A stretch of DNA of 64,000 nt, from assembly GCF_025631005.1 (NCBI RefSeq), contig NZ_JAOTPL010000005.1, forward strand, positions 62,001 through 126,000. Direction: 5' to 3'. This stretch comes from Haoranjiania flava. GTDB taxonomy: Bacteria > Bacteroidota > Bacteroidia > Chitinophagales > Chitinophagaceae. The notes beneath the pieces are model-generated. The model was not told where the DNA came from, ran no database searches, and saw only the letters and a list, made by a program, of their open reading frames with translations. A program made the translations under genes and the position numbers. Positions within the stretch are counted from its first letter, which is position 1. Each line of letters opens with the position of its first letter. This document shows positions 44,571 through 53,189 of the stretch, piece after piece.

Positions 44571-45110
44571 ATGGCAGATTTAGATACCTCGGCGCAGGAC
44601 TCCAAGAAGAAAGGTCCAGGGGTCAAGAAAAGCGCTAAAAAATCTTTACGTGTGGATTTAACACCTATGGTGGATCTGGGATTTCTCCTGATTACGTTTT
44701 TCGTATTCACCACTACCATGAGCCAGCCTACAGGGATGTTCCTGAACATGCCTGACGATAAAGTGAAGCCGGGAGAAGAAACGCTAACTGCAGAGTCAGG
44801 AGCGCTAACGCTGTTGCTGGGCAAGAATAACCACATATACTACTATGAAGGCCAATTACAGGACAATTTTACCAACGTAAAGGCTTCTTCCTTCAAAGAG
44901 ATCAGGGACGTGATACTGAATAAAAAGAAGAATACAGATCCTAAGAACTTTATGGTTATCATTAAACCGGGTAACGAAAGCACTTATAAAAATGTGGTAG
45001 ATATTTTAGATGAAATGGCTATCAATGATATTGACCGTTATGCGTTGATAAATAATGTGGAAGAGTCAGATCAGCAGGCCATTACCCTGTCAGACGCAGC
45101 GAACCCCTAA
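44571..45110 (+). CDS. exbD: ExbD-family protein 2
   Basis: 179 residues. LRVDLTPMVDLGFLLITFFVFTTTM has the helix with the conserved Asp; periplasmic part contains MVIIKPGNESTYKNVVDILDEMAINDIDRYALI. Second ExbD of the operon, 34 bp after the first. Confidence 0.94.
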   Translation: MADLDTSAQDSKKKGPGVKKSAKKSLRVDLTPMVDLGFLLITFFVFTTTMSQPTGMFLNMPDDKVKPGEETLTAESGALTLLLGKNNHIYYYEGQLQDNFTNVKASSFKEIRDVILNKKKNTDPKNFMVIIKPGNESTYKNVVDILDEMAINDIDRYALINNVEESDQQAITLSDAANP

Positions 45111-45133
45111 TTAAACAATTAAATTATTAAGAT

Positions 45134-45985
45134 ATGGATGCAAGTAAAATAGCAAATGCCGATTTTCTTGATATTCTTTTTGACCAACGGAATAAAGAAT
45201 ATGGAGCATACGAGCTAAGGAAGACCTATCGCAGGCGCCTCTGGGCCGCTGTTGTGGGAATGACTGTGATCGCCCTGGCTCTGGCAGGTTACCTGTTCTT
45301 TAACGTAGCCAATAAGAATAAAGAAAAGACGACAATGATGATCGAGGACATACAGTTGAGCCAGGTAGACCAGGCAAAAGTAGAGGCACCGCCACCTCCG
45401 CCATTGCCCCCGCCGCCACCTCCTCCGAAGTCCGAGCCGGTGAAATTAGATATTACTAAGTTTACTCCTCCAAAAGTAGCTCCGGATATACAGGTGAAAG
45501 AACCGCCAAAAACCCAGACCGAACTGAAAGAAGAACGTATCGGTTCATTTGACCAGGAAGGTTTGAAAACCGCAGCAGTAGCTCCTCCGGTAGAAGTTAG
45601 CGGCGCCGGTGGTAAAGCATTCGTAAACGTGGCAGCTACAGCAGCCCCTGCCGTGAAGGAAGACTATGATAAAGAGTTTACAACCGTACAGGTAGAAGCA
45701 AAATACCCGGGCGATTGGGAAAACTTCTTAAGAAGAAACCTGAACAACGATACACCCGTTGATAACGGTGCGCCTCCCGGACAATACAGGGTAACAGTTT
45801 CTTTCCGTGTGGATAAACAAGGAAATGTTACGGAAGTAAAAGCCCTGAACGATCCTGGTTATGGTACTGCCGCAGAAGCTGTAAGAGCTATTAAAGCGAG
45901 CGGTAAATGGGAGCCCGGTATTCAAAACAACCAGAAAGTAATCTCCCGTAAAAAACAAGCCATCGTGTTTGTAGTACAAGAATAA
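45134..45985 (+). CDS. tonB: TonB energy transducer
   Basis: 283 residues. N-terminal DFLDILFDQRNKEYGAYELRKTYRRR (Bacteroidota type), helix ~38-57, a Pro-rich segment (PPPPPLPPPPPPPK near 90) and the C-terminal TonB domain (VSFRVDKQGNVTEVKALNDP). It spans the periplasm to contact receptors. Residues 174-194 (VKEDYDKEFTTVQVEAKYPG, then D) recur almost unchanged in the alpha-2-macroglobulin of this window. Confidence 0.96.
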   Translation: MDASKIANADFLDILFDQRNKEYGAYELRKTYRRRLWAAVVGMTVIALALAGYLFFNVANKNKEKTTMMIEDIQLSQVDQAKVEAPPPPPLPPPPPPPKSEPVKLDITKFTPPKVAPDIQVKEPPKTQTELKEERIGSFDQEGLKTAAVAPPVEVSGAGGKAFVNVAATAAPAVKEDYDKEFTTVQVEAKYPGDWENFLRRNLNNDTPVDNGAPPGQYRVTVSFRVDKQGNVTEVKALNDPGYGTAAEAVRAIKASGKWEPGIQNNQKVISRKKQAIVFVVQE

Positions 45986-46009
45986 TACTTAAAAAAACAT
46001 AGATCTGAT

Positions 46010-46042
46010 AAAAGTGGATATTGTAAAATATCCACTTTTTTA
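46010..46042 (+). terminator. Rho-independent terminator after tonB
   Basis: Stem GTGGATATT (46014-46022) / AATATCCAC (46027-46035) extended by A3/T3, loop GTAA, followed by TTTTTT. Ends the exbB-tonB operon. Confidence 0.85.
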
Positions 46043-46071
46043 TTTTATATTCGTTGCCCGTCTGATGCATA

Positions 46072-46161
46072 CATGCAATAGCCATAAGGAAAAGTTGCAT
46101 ACCAACCGAAATGATTATATGGCATATTCCATGTGACGATTAAAAACAGCCGCAAGCGGCG
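46072..46161 (+). repeat. Dispersed palindromic repeat, copy F with hairpin tail
   Basis: CATGCAATAGCC ... GGCATATTCCATG (46072-46133), core GTTGCATACCAACCG, then ACGATTAAAAACAGCC and hairpin GCCGC-AA-GCGGC (~46149-46160). A tail ending TATATACGG runs into the ruvC start, which itself resembles the head of a repeat unit. Confidence 0.8.
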
Positions 46162-46200
46162 CAAAAGCTATCTGCACTCATTGAAAAATAGTATATACGG

Positions 46201-46767
46201 ATGAAACAACCCTTATCTGAAATTATCCTTGGCATAGACCCCGGTACACTGCAGCTCGGCTATTCGCTGGTGAGCTGCCGGGCAGAGAAGCTGGAGCTTA
46301 TTGCTATGGGTACGCTGTTGCTTTCCTCCCATAAAGACATGTATGTACGGCTGGAAAAAATTCATGCAACCGTGCATGAACTGATAGCTTCTTACAAGCC
46401 TACCATATTTGCCATCGAAGCGCCATTCTTTGGCAAGAATGTGCAAAGTATGCTCAAGCTGGGCAGGGCGCAGGGAGTAGCTATTGCTGCAGCTATGCAG
46501 CACGGGCTGCCGGTGACAGAATATTCGCCCAAAAAAGTAAAGCAGTCTGTAACTGGTAACGGCAATGCATCGAAAGAGCAGGTGTGGGGCATGCTCAAAA
46601 ATATTTTTGCCTTGCAGGAAGTGCCTCGCTACCTCGATGCCTCCGATGCACTCGCGGTAGCCATATGTCATTACTACCAGCTCAGCAGCCCGGTAAAAAG
46701 GGCTTCCTCAAATATGAAGAACTGGGCAGATTTCATTAAAAAAAATCCGGATAAGATCATAGGATAA
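46201..46767 (+). CDS. ruvC: Crossover junction endodeoxyribonuclease RuvC
   Basis: 188 residues. Acidic catalytic residues in GIDPGTLQLGYS, FAIEAPFFGKN and YLDASDALAVAICHY. Resolves Holliday junctions. Its first bases, GATGAAACAACCC, resemble the repeat head CATGAAATAACC, and it begins at the end of repeat copy F. Confidence 0.96.
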   Translation: MKQPLSEIILGIDPGTLQLGYSLVSCRAEKLELIAMGTLLLSSHKDMYVRLEKIHATVHELIASYKPTIFAIEAPFFGKNVQSMLKLGRAQGVAIAAAMQHGLPVTEYSPKKVKQSVTGNGNASKEQVWGMLKNIFALQEVPRYLDASDALAVAICHYYQLSSPVKRASSNMKNWADFIKKNPDKIIG

Positions 46768-46782
46768 CAAACCAACATATTT

Positions 46783-47535
46783 ATGTATACGCTGAAGAAA
46801 TCTCTTGGCCAGCACTTTTTAAAAGATGAAACCGTTTCCCAAAAAATTGTTGAAGCGTTGCTGAACGAAAAGCCTGAGCGCTTGCTGGAGATAGGCCCCG
46901 GCGGCGGAGCGCTCACAAAATATTTACTTAAGATTGAGGGCATTGATTTCAAGGCAATTGAGCTGGATGAAGAAAAGGTACAGTACCTGTATAAACAATA
47001 CCCAGCCATACAGGACAAACTTATCCATACAGATTTTCTCAAAGCCGTTAAGCCGTTTGAAGAAGCGTTCACTGTTGTCGGCAACTTTCCTTACAATATT
47101 TCTTCTCAGATAATGTTTAAAATTCTGGATTGGAAGGAAGAGGTGCCGCGCATCATCGGTATGTTTCAGAAAGAAGTGGCACAGAGAATTGCCGCCAGGC
47201 ACGGTAACAAAACCTACGGCATTTTAAGTGTACTGATACAGGCTTTTTATGACACCACTTATTTGTTTGATGTACCTCCGGAAAGCTTTAACCCGCCTCC
47301 TAAAGTAATGAGCGGCGTGATAGAACTGAGGCTGCGCCATGATTTCCCGGAAATGAAAAGCCAGCGCCACTTCTTTAACCTGGTTAAAACAGCTTTTAAC
47401 CAACGCAGGAAAATGCTGCGTAATGCAGTAAAGCCCTTGTTTCCGCCGGAAGCACTGCAGGATGAAATTTTTAATCTTCGTGCTGAACAGCTTTCCGTGG
47501 AAGATTTTGCCGCGCTTACATTTAAAATGCAATAA
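46783..47535 (+). CDS. rsmA: 16S rRNA (adenine1518/1519-N6)-dimethyltransferase
   Basis: 250 residues. SLGQHFLKDE start, SAM site LLEIGPGGGALTKYLL, and VVGNFPYNISSQIMFKIL (NxPY catalytic), then FNPPPKVMSGVIEL and NQRRKMLRNAV. Dimethylates 16S rRNA (KsgA). Starts 15 bp after ruvC. Confidence 0.97.
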   Translation: MYTLKKSLGQHFLKDETVSQKIVEALLNEKPERLLEIGPGGGALTKYLLKIEGIDFKAIELDEEKVQYLYKQYPAIQDKLIHTDFLKAVKPFEEAFTVVGNFPYNISSQIMFKILDWKEEVPRIIGMFQKEVAQRIAARHGNKTYGILSVLIQAFYDTTYLFDVPPESFNPPPKVMSGVIELRLRHDFPEMKSQRHFFNLVKTAFNQRRKMLRNAVKPLFPPEALQDEIFNLRAEQLSVEDFAALTFKMQ

Positions 47536-47541
47536 ATTTTT

Positions 47542-47549
47542 TATTTTTG
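47542..47549 (+). promoter_or_regulatory. -7 box of the S9 peptidase
   Basis: TATTTTTG fits TAnnTTTG, 23 nt before the ATG at 47573. Confidence 0.45.
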
Positions 47550-47572
47550 AAATAACCTATAATCTTATCACC

Positions 47573-49996
47573 ATGCGTACATCTTTCTTCACCCTTGTAC
47601 TTTTATTTTTATCGGTAAATGTTATGGCACAGGAAAACGTTACATATCAGAAACCTCCCAAAGAGATATTAGAGCTGGTAGATTTTAAAATGCCGCCGTC
47701 TGTACTGTTTAGCGAGAAGCAGAGGAAGGTTGTATTCCTTTACCGCAATACGTATAAAACATTGGCAGAAATATCCAGCCCTGAAATGAGGTTGGCAGGC
47801 CTGCGCATCAACCCGAAAACAAACATATCAAGTACTACTACGTACATTATTGACCTGGCAACCAAATCGCTGGATGCTGAAAAAATAAACAAGGTTGCCG
47901 GTTTGCCTGCTAATGCACAGCTTTCTAATTTCACTATGTCTCCCGATGAGCAATACATGGCTTTTACCAATACCGTATCAAAAGGCCTGGAGCTCTGGGT
48001 ACTCGACATTGATAAAAACATGGCAAAGAAACTACCTGCCAAGTTGCTGAACGCTAATTTAGGCAACCCCATTTCCTGGTTCAGGGACAGTAAAAACCTA
48101 TTGGTGCGAACAATTCCTGCCGGCCGCAAAGAGCTGATCAATTCGCAGGATACATTGCCCAAAGGCCCCATCGTATCTGTAAGTGACGGCACCAAAGCGC
48201 AGAACAGGACGTACCAGGATCTTTTGAAAGATAAAATTGATGAGCAGAATTTTGAAACGCTTGCTACATCTGAATTGCACAAAATATCACTTGATGGAAA
48301 ATCTTCGGTATGGAAAACAAAATCCATGCACAGCGGCGTGAGCTTTTCACCGGATGGCAAATATGTACTGGTAGATGAAGTGCAACGCCCTTTCTCCTAC
48401 ATTGTACCCTACAGCCGTTTTCCTGAAATAACTACGGTGTACGATGCAGCAGGTAAAAAAGTAAAACTTATAAACAGCAAGCCTCTGATTGAAACCCTGC
48501 CGCAGGGATTTATGGCTGTGCAACAGGGTAAAAGAAACATTTCCTGGCGTGCCGACAAACCCTCAACGCTTTACTGGGTAGAGGCTTTAGACAAAGGCGA
48601 TCCCGCTGAAAAAGTTGAATACAGGGACGAGCTTATTGTCTCAGACTTCCCTTTTACCAAAGAAGAAAAAATTGCCCGCACTAAGAACCGTTTTTCAGGA
48701 GTTACGTGGGGGGATGATAAAAACGCGGTGGTTTATGATTCGTGGTTCAACAACCGCAACAGCAAGATTTACCACATTGATCCATCATCCAGAGAAATGC
48801 AATCAAAGATCCTGTTCGACAGGAATTACCAGGATGCATACAGCAACCCCGGAAGGTTCGATACCAAAAAGAATGCATACAATTATAATGTCCTCAACCT
48901 GGATGCAGGCAACAATGCATTGTTGCTTGGTGAAGGCTTTACTGAAAAAGGCCAGTTCCCTTTTATAGATGAATACAACCTGTCAACCGGTAAATCACGC
49001 AGGCTATACCAGTCGGCTTATACAGATAAGGCAGAAAATCTTTCCAGGATCATAGACAGGGAAAAAGGAGAGGTATTTGTAAGCATTCAGTCCCCGGTAG
49101 AATACCCGAATTACTTTATCAGGAACATCAAAAATAATACCTTGAAACAGGTTACTGCTTTTGAGAATCCTTTTAAAAACATGAGTAAGGTAAAGAAAGA
49201 ACTGATAACCTATAAAAGAGACGACGGGCTGGAGCTTACAGGCACCTTATACCTGCCTGCGGACTATGACGGTAAATCAAAATTGCCGCTCATTATCTGG
49301 GCATACCCGCAGGAATTTAAAAACAAGTCTACAGCGTCTCAGAACACCACCAACCCCAACGATTTTATATTCCCTTACTACGGCTCGCCGATTTACTGGG
49401 TTACCCGCGGCTATGCCATATTAGACGATGCCGCCTTCCCGATCGTGGGTGAAGGGAACAAAGAGCCCAACGATAATTTTATTGAGCAGTTGGTTGCCAA
49501 TGGTAAGGCTGCTATTGATGTATTAGATAAGAGAGGCATCATAGACCGCAAAAGAGTTGCGGTTGGCGGACATTCTTACGGCGCGTTCATGACGGCAAAC
49601 CTGCTGACTTATTCTGACCTCTTTGCTGCAGGCATTGCACGCAGCGGAGCTTACAACAGGACGCTTACCCCTTTTGGTTTCCAGAGTGAAGAAAGGCATT
49701 ACTGGGACGCACCGGACGTGTACAATGCCATGTCGCCCTTTCAGAATGCACATAAAATGAAAACGCCATTACTGCTCATTCACGGCAATGACGACAACAA
49801 CTCAGGCACCTTTACCATGCAGAGCGAAAGATATTTCAATGCCCTGAAAGGGCTGGGTGCGCCTGCGCGTTTGGTGTTGCTACCTAAAGAGAGCCACGGC
49901 TATGCAGCCAGGGAATCGATACTGCATGTTTTATGGGAGCAGGACCAATGGCTGGAAAAATACCTGAAGCCAGCAAAAAAACCAGTAGCAAAATAA
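47573..49996 (+). CDS. Exported S9-family serine peptidase (prolyl oligopeptidase type)
   Basis: 807 residues from MRTSFFTLVLLFLSVNVMAQ, a signal peptide. A beta-propeller-like region (~60-560) precedes the alpha/beta-hydrolase domain. Catalytic Ser668 in GGHSYGAF, Asp in LIHGNDDN and His in KESHGYAAR. The C-terminal half resembles glutamyl endopeptidase-like S9 members. Probably a periplasmic or secreted peptidase. Confidence 0.9.
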   Translation: MRTSFFTLVLLFLSVNVMAQENVTYQKPPKEILELVDFKMPPSVLFSEKQRKVVFLYRNTYKTLAEISSPEMRLAGLRINPKTNISSTTTYIIDLATKSLDAEKINKVAGLPANAQLSNFTMSPDEQYMAFTNTVSKGLELWVLDIDKNMAKKLPAKLLNANLGNPISWFRDSKNLLVRTIPAGRKELINSQDTLPKGPIVSVSDGTKAQNRTYQDLLKDKIDEQNFETLATSELHKISLDGKSSVWKTKSMHSGVSFSPDGKYVLVDEVQRPFSYIVPYSRFPEITTVYDAAGKKVKLINSKPLIETLPQGFMAVQQGKRNISWRADKPSTLYWVEALDKGDPAEKVEYRDELIVSDFPFTKEEKIARTKNRFSGVTWGDDKNAVVYDSWFNNRNSKIYHIDPSSREMQSKILFDRNYQDAYSNPGRFDTKKNAYNYNVLNLDAGNNALLLGEGFTEKGQFPFIDEYNLSTGKSRRLYQSAYTDKAENLSRIIDREKGEVFVSIQSPVEYPNYFIRNIKNNTLKQVTAFENPFKNMSKVKKELITYKRDDGLELTGTLYLPADYDGKSKLPLIIWAYPQEFKNKSTASQNTTNPNDFIFPYYGSPIYWVTRGYAILDDAAFPIVGEGNKEPNDNFIEQLVANGKAAIDVLDKRGIIDRKRVAVGGHSYGAFMTANLLTYSDLFAAGIARSGAYNRTLTPFGFQSEERHYWDAPDVYNAMSPFQNAHKMKTPLLLIHGNDDNNSGTFTMQSERYFNALKGLGAPARLVLLPKESHGYAARESILHVLWEQDQWLEKYLKPAKKPVAK

Positions 49997-50046
49997 AAAG
50001 TTTTTGTATCTAAAATGTGCGACCTTTGCGTAATTTTTAGCGTGAT

Positions 50047-50649
50047 ATGTCAACTTTAGATATAGTAATTTATTGCGGGATATTTGTTTTTTCTCTCACC
50101 GGGGCGCTGAATGCGCGTGCCCACCACATGGATATATTCGGCGCCATTGTGCTGGCTTTCGTGACTTCCTACGGTGGGGGTTCCATCAGAGATATTGTGA
50201 TGGATGCCAGGCCTATTAACTGGATGAACGATAACCTGGCGCTGGCGCTTGTTATAACGCCGGTGATCATAATTTCCCTGGTAAAATTTAATTTCAACAG
50301 GCTGAGGAGGCTGATATTTTTTACCGATGCCGTAGGTTTGGGATTGTTTACAGTGGCAGGCATTGACCGCAGCGCGCAGTTTGGCGCCAATGAGCCCTAC
50401 AGTTTGCTGATGGGAGTGGTTACAGCTACCTTTGGAGGCCTCATCGCCGATATTTTGTGCAACAATGTACCCAATCTGTTGAGGCGTGGAGAGCTGTATG
50501 CTACAGCCTGTGCCATCGGCGGAGCGGTGTATATTCTTTCAAAAAGGTTTGTAGAAGATTCCACATTCAGCCTGATCATCTGTATTTGCCTGATCGTGAT
50601 CATCAGGATTATATCCAAATACAAAAAAGTGATGTTGCCTGAAGTGTAG
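50047..50649 (+). CDS. TRIC/UPF0126-type membrane channel protein
   Basis: 200 residues, about seven hydrophobic helices. Duplicated GG-containing helix pairs: AIVLAFVTSYGGGSIRDIVM and SLLMGVVTATFGGLIADIL, with the ARPINWM segment. This is the UPF0126 (YadS/YicG) family, bacterial relatives of trimeric intracellular cation channels. Substrate not assigned here. Confidence 0.9.
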   Translation: MSTLDIVIYCGIFVFSLTGALNARAHHMDIFGAIVLAFVTSYGGGSIRDIVMDARPINWMNDNLALALVITPVIIISLVKFNFNRLRRLIFFTDAVGLGLFTVAGIDRSAQFGANEPYSLLMGVVTATFGGLIADILCNNVPNLLRRGELYATACAIGGAVYILSKRFVEDSTFSLIICICLIVIIRIISKYKKVMLPEV

Positions 50650-50655
50650 TATCCG

Positions 50656-53109
50656 TCAGTCTTCTACGTACACCCGCTTTACGCGCCGGCCGATACCGGT
50701 GAGTATTTCATAAGTATTGGTTTCACACCAGGAAGCTAATTTTTCTATGGGCAGGTTGCTGCCGAATATTTCTACCACATCGCCTTCGTGCACATTATCA
50801 ATACCGGTGATGTCTACCATAGTCATATCCATGCACACAATGCCTACCACCGGCGCCAGTTTGCCGTTGATAAAGACTGCGCCAGTGCCGTTGCTCATTT
50901 TGCGTTTAAAACCATCTGCGTAGCCTATGCGTATGGTTGCTATCACGGAGTCGCGCTGTAAGATCCCTTTGCGGTTGTAACCTACGCTTTCATTGGCTTT
51001 TAGGTGCCTTATCTGCGCAATGGTGGTCTTTAGAGCAATGGCAGGTTCCAGCAGCAGCTTCTTATTGTTGGTGCTGTCAATTCCATACAAGCCGATGCCC
51101 AGGCGCACCATGTCCATCTGCAGCTCCGGGTGTTGTATTATGCCGGCTGAGTTTGAGATATGCCTGAGGAAAGTATAGCCGGTATTTTGCTGAATCAGAT
51201 CAGCACATTCGTTTAGCAGCGCAGCCTGCTGTGCCGTAAAAGCATCTTCCTGCTCATCTTCACTGGCTACCAGGTGGCTGAAAACAGATTTGATAACTAC
51301 TTCCCTGCCTGCATTCAATATGGCTGTGATCCGCCCTATATCTTGCTTTTCAAAGCCGAGCCGGTGCATGCCTGTATCAATTTTTATGTGTACAGGATAT
51401 TGTTGAAGGCCTTCGCGCCTGAGAAAGCTAATGAAAGAGTCAAGTATCTTAAAAGAATAGATCTCAGGTTCAAGATTGTAAGTCACTATTTTTTGAAAGG
51501 CATCTTCATCATCATCAATGTTCATGATCATTACAGGCAAGTGGATACCTGCATCGCGCAGCTCTACCGCTTCATCGGTGTATGCTACCGTAAGATAGTC
51601 TACATGGTTGTATTGCAGCAGGCTCGCTACTTCCAGGCTGCCGCTGCCATAGCCAAACGCTTTGACCATAGCCATCAGCCGGGTGCCTGCGGACAGGTTT
51701 TCTTTATAGGCCTTCAGGTTGTGCGCGATGGCTGAAAGATTTACTTCCAGGAAGGTGGAATGTATTTTCTTTTCAAAAAGCGGTACAATAGTTTCAAATA
51801 AAAAACTTCTTGCACCCTTGATCAGGATGGCCTCGTTTGCGTAAGCCTGTGAATTAAAATGATTGGTAAAGTCTTTGGCAGAAGTGTAAAATGTGGTTAA
51901 GTTCAATGCATCCTGCACTATATTTTTACGGCTCTGCCATTCCTGGCCTATGGCTATGAAACGGTTGATATGCCTTGCTTTCAGCATTTCTGTTACAGCG
52001 GTATAATCGCTATCCGCGGCATCCGGAATGTCGGAAAGTATAACTGTTTTGGTCAATGGCTGCTTTGATAAAAAGTCCAGCGCAATAGAAAGAGACTGCA
52101 GATCAAAACTGTAACTGTCGTTGATAAAAATGCAATTGTTGATACCGGGTAAAACCTGCATGCGCATCTCAACCGGCTGCAACAACAATATTCTTTCGAT
52201 GATCTTGCCAACCGGTAAGCCAAAGTTCAGCGCTACAGCAATGCACATCAAGGCATTGTGCAAAGAGGCGTCATCGGTAAAGGGAATGTGTATTTTAAAA
52301 CATGCATTTTGGTATACAAGAGCTATTTCAGTAAAACTATCCTGCTGTTTTATTTCTTTTACCCGAAGTGTACAGCTCGCTTTTGTACCGATGGAAAATA
52401 TTTCGCAGGTTAGTGTTTCAGCCAGCATAGTGCTTGCCAGTGCATCATCTGTATGTGCAAAAACTATACGGCATTGCCTGAATAATCTGAGCTTTTCTGA
52501 TAACTTTTCTTTTTTTGAGCTAAAATTATTTTCATGCGCTTCGCCGATATTAGTAAGTATGCCGATAGTGGGGTAGATAATTTTTTCAAGCTTATCCATC
52601 TCTTCTTTTTTTGAAATGCCTGCTTCTATAATTGCAAGGTCATTTTCGGAATTCATTTCCCATACGCTTAGCGGCACGCCGATCTGGGAGTTGTAGCTGC
52701 GCGGGCTTCTTACAATATCATAATCTTCAGAAAGCAGGGTGTAGAGCCATTCTTTCACAATGGTCTTGCCATTACTGCCGGTAATGCCTATTACCGGATA
52801 GCGGAATGATTGCCTGTGTTGTGCCGCTATTTTTTGCAAAGCATCTAAAGTATTGTCAACAAAAAGTACATTGGCACCTGGCAGGTTGGCGGTATAATTT
52901 TTTTCAACAATAAAGTTTCTTACACCCAGCTGATACACATCTTCCACAAAATTGTGGCCGTCCCTGTTTGCTGTGTGCAAAGCAAAGAATAAAGATTCGT
53001 GCGGGAAGGATATGCGCCGGCTGTCGGTAGATAAATGTTTAATAATATTATTGGTATGCATGATCGCTCTGCAGCCAAGCATTTCCTTTATCTGTTGAAT
53101 TGAATACAT
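50656..53109 (-). CDS. MurF-Alr fusion: UDP-MurNAc-tripeptide:D-Ala-D-Ala ligase and alanine racemase
   Basis: 817 residues, two enzymes in one chain. N-terminal MurF: VIGITGSNGKTIVKEWLYTL (ATP site near residue 110), then typical Mur ligase domains. C-terminal alanine racemase from ~450: LMAMVKAFGYGSG with the PLP lysine, TGMHRLGF, and RLGIGLYGID, SVGYNRKG, RIGYADGF. Makes D-Ala and joins D-Ala-D-Ala to the peptidoglycan precursor. Such fusions are known in Bacteroidota. Converges on the TRIC gene. Confidence 0.95.
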   Translation of the reverse strand: MYSIQQIKEMLGCRAIMHTNNIIKHLSTDSRRISFPHESLFFALHTANRDGHNFVEDVYQLGVRNFIVEKNYTANLPGANVLFVDNTLDALQKIAAQHRQSFRYPVIGITGSNGKTIVKEWLYTLLSEDYDIVRSPRSYNSQIGVPLSVWEMNSENDLAIIEAGISKKEEMDKLEKIIYPTIGILTNIGEAHENNFSSKKEKLSEKLRLFRQCRIVFAHTDDALASTMLAETLTCEIFSIGTKASCTLRVKEIKQQDSFTEIALVYQNACFKIHIPFTDDASLHNALMCIAVALNFGLPVGKIIERILLLQPVEMRMQVLPGINNCIFINDSYSFDLQSLSIALDFLSKQPLTKTVILSDIPDAADSDYTAVTEMLKARHINRFIAIGQEWQSRKNIVQDALNLTTFYTSAKDFTNHFNSQAYANEAILIKGARSFLFETIVPLFEKKIHSTFLEVNLSAIAHNLKAYKENLSAGTRLMAMVKAFGYGSGSLEVASLLQYNHVDYLTVAYTDEAVELRDAGIHLPVMIMNIDDDEDAFQKIVTYNLEPEIYSFKILDSFISFLRREGLQQYPVHIKIDTGMHRLGFEKQDIGRITAILNAGREVVIKSVFSHLVASEDEQEDAFTAQQAALLNECADLIQQNTGYTFLRHISNSAGIIQHPELQMDMVRLGIGLYGIDSTNNKKLLLEPAIALKTTIAQIRHLKANESVGYNRKGILQRDSVIATIRIGYADGFKRKMSNGTGAVFINGKLAPVVGIVCMDMTMVDITGIDNVHEGDVVEIFGSNLPIEKLASWCETNTYEILTGIGRRVKRVYVED

Positions 53110-53149
53110 AACCTTTTCTTGAGGCGTAAAGGTACAATTCAGAAAGAGA

Positions 53150-53177
53150 AAAGCGCTATAAAAACTTACAGCGCTTT
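53150..53177 (-). terminator. Terminator-like hairpin after the alpha-2-macroglobulin
   Basis: AAAGCGCT and AGCGCTTT form an 8-bp stem around an ~11-nt loop 13 bp after the stop at 53190 (minus strand), followed by a T/C-rich stretch. Confidence 0.6.
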
Positions 53178-53189
53178 GATCTTAACAGG

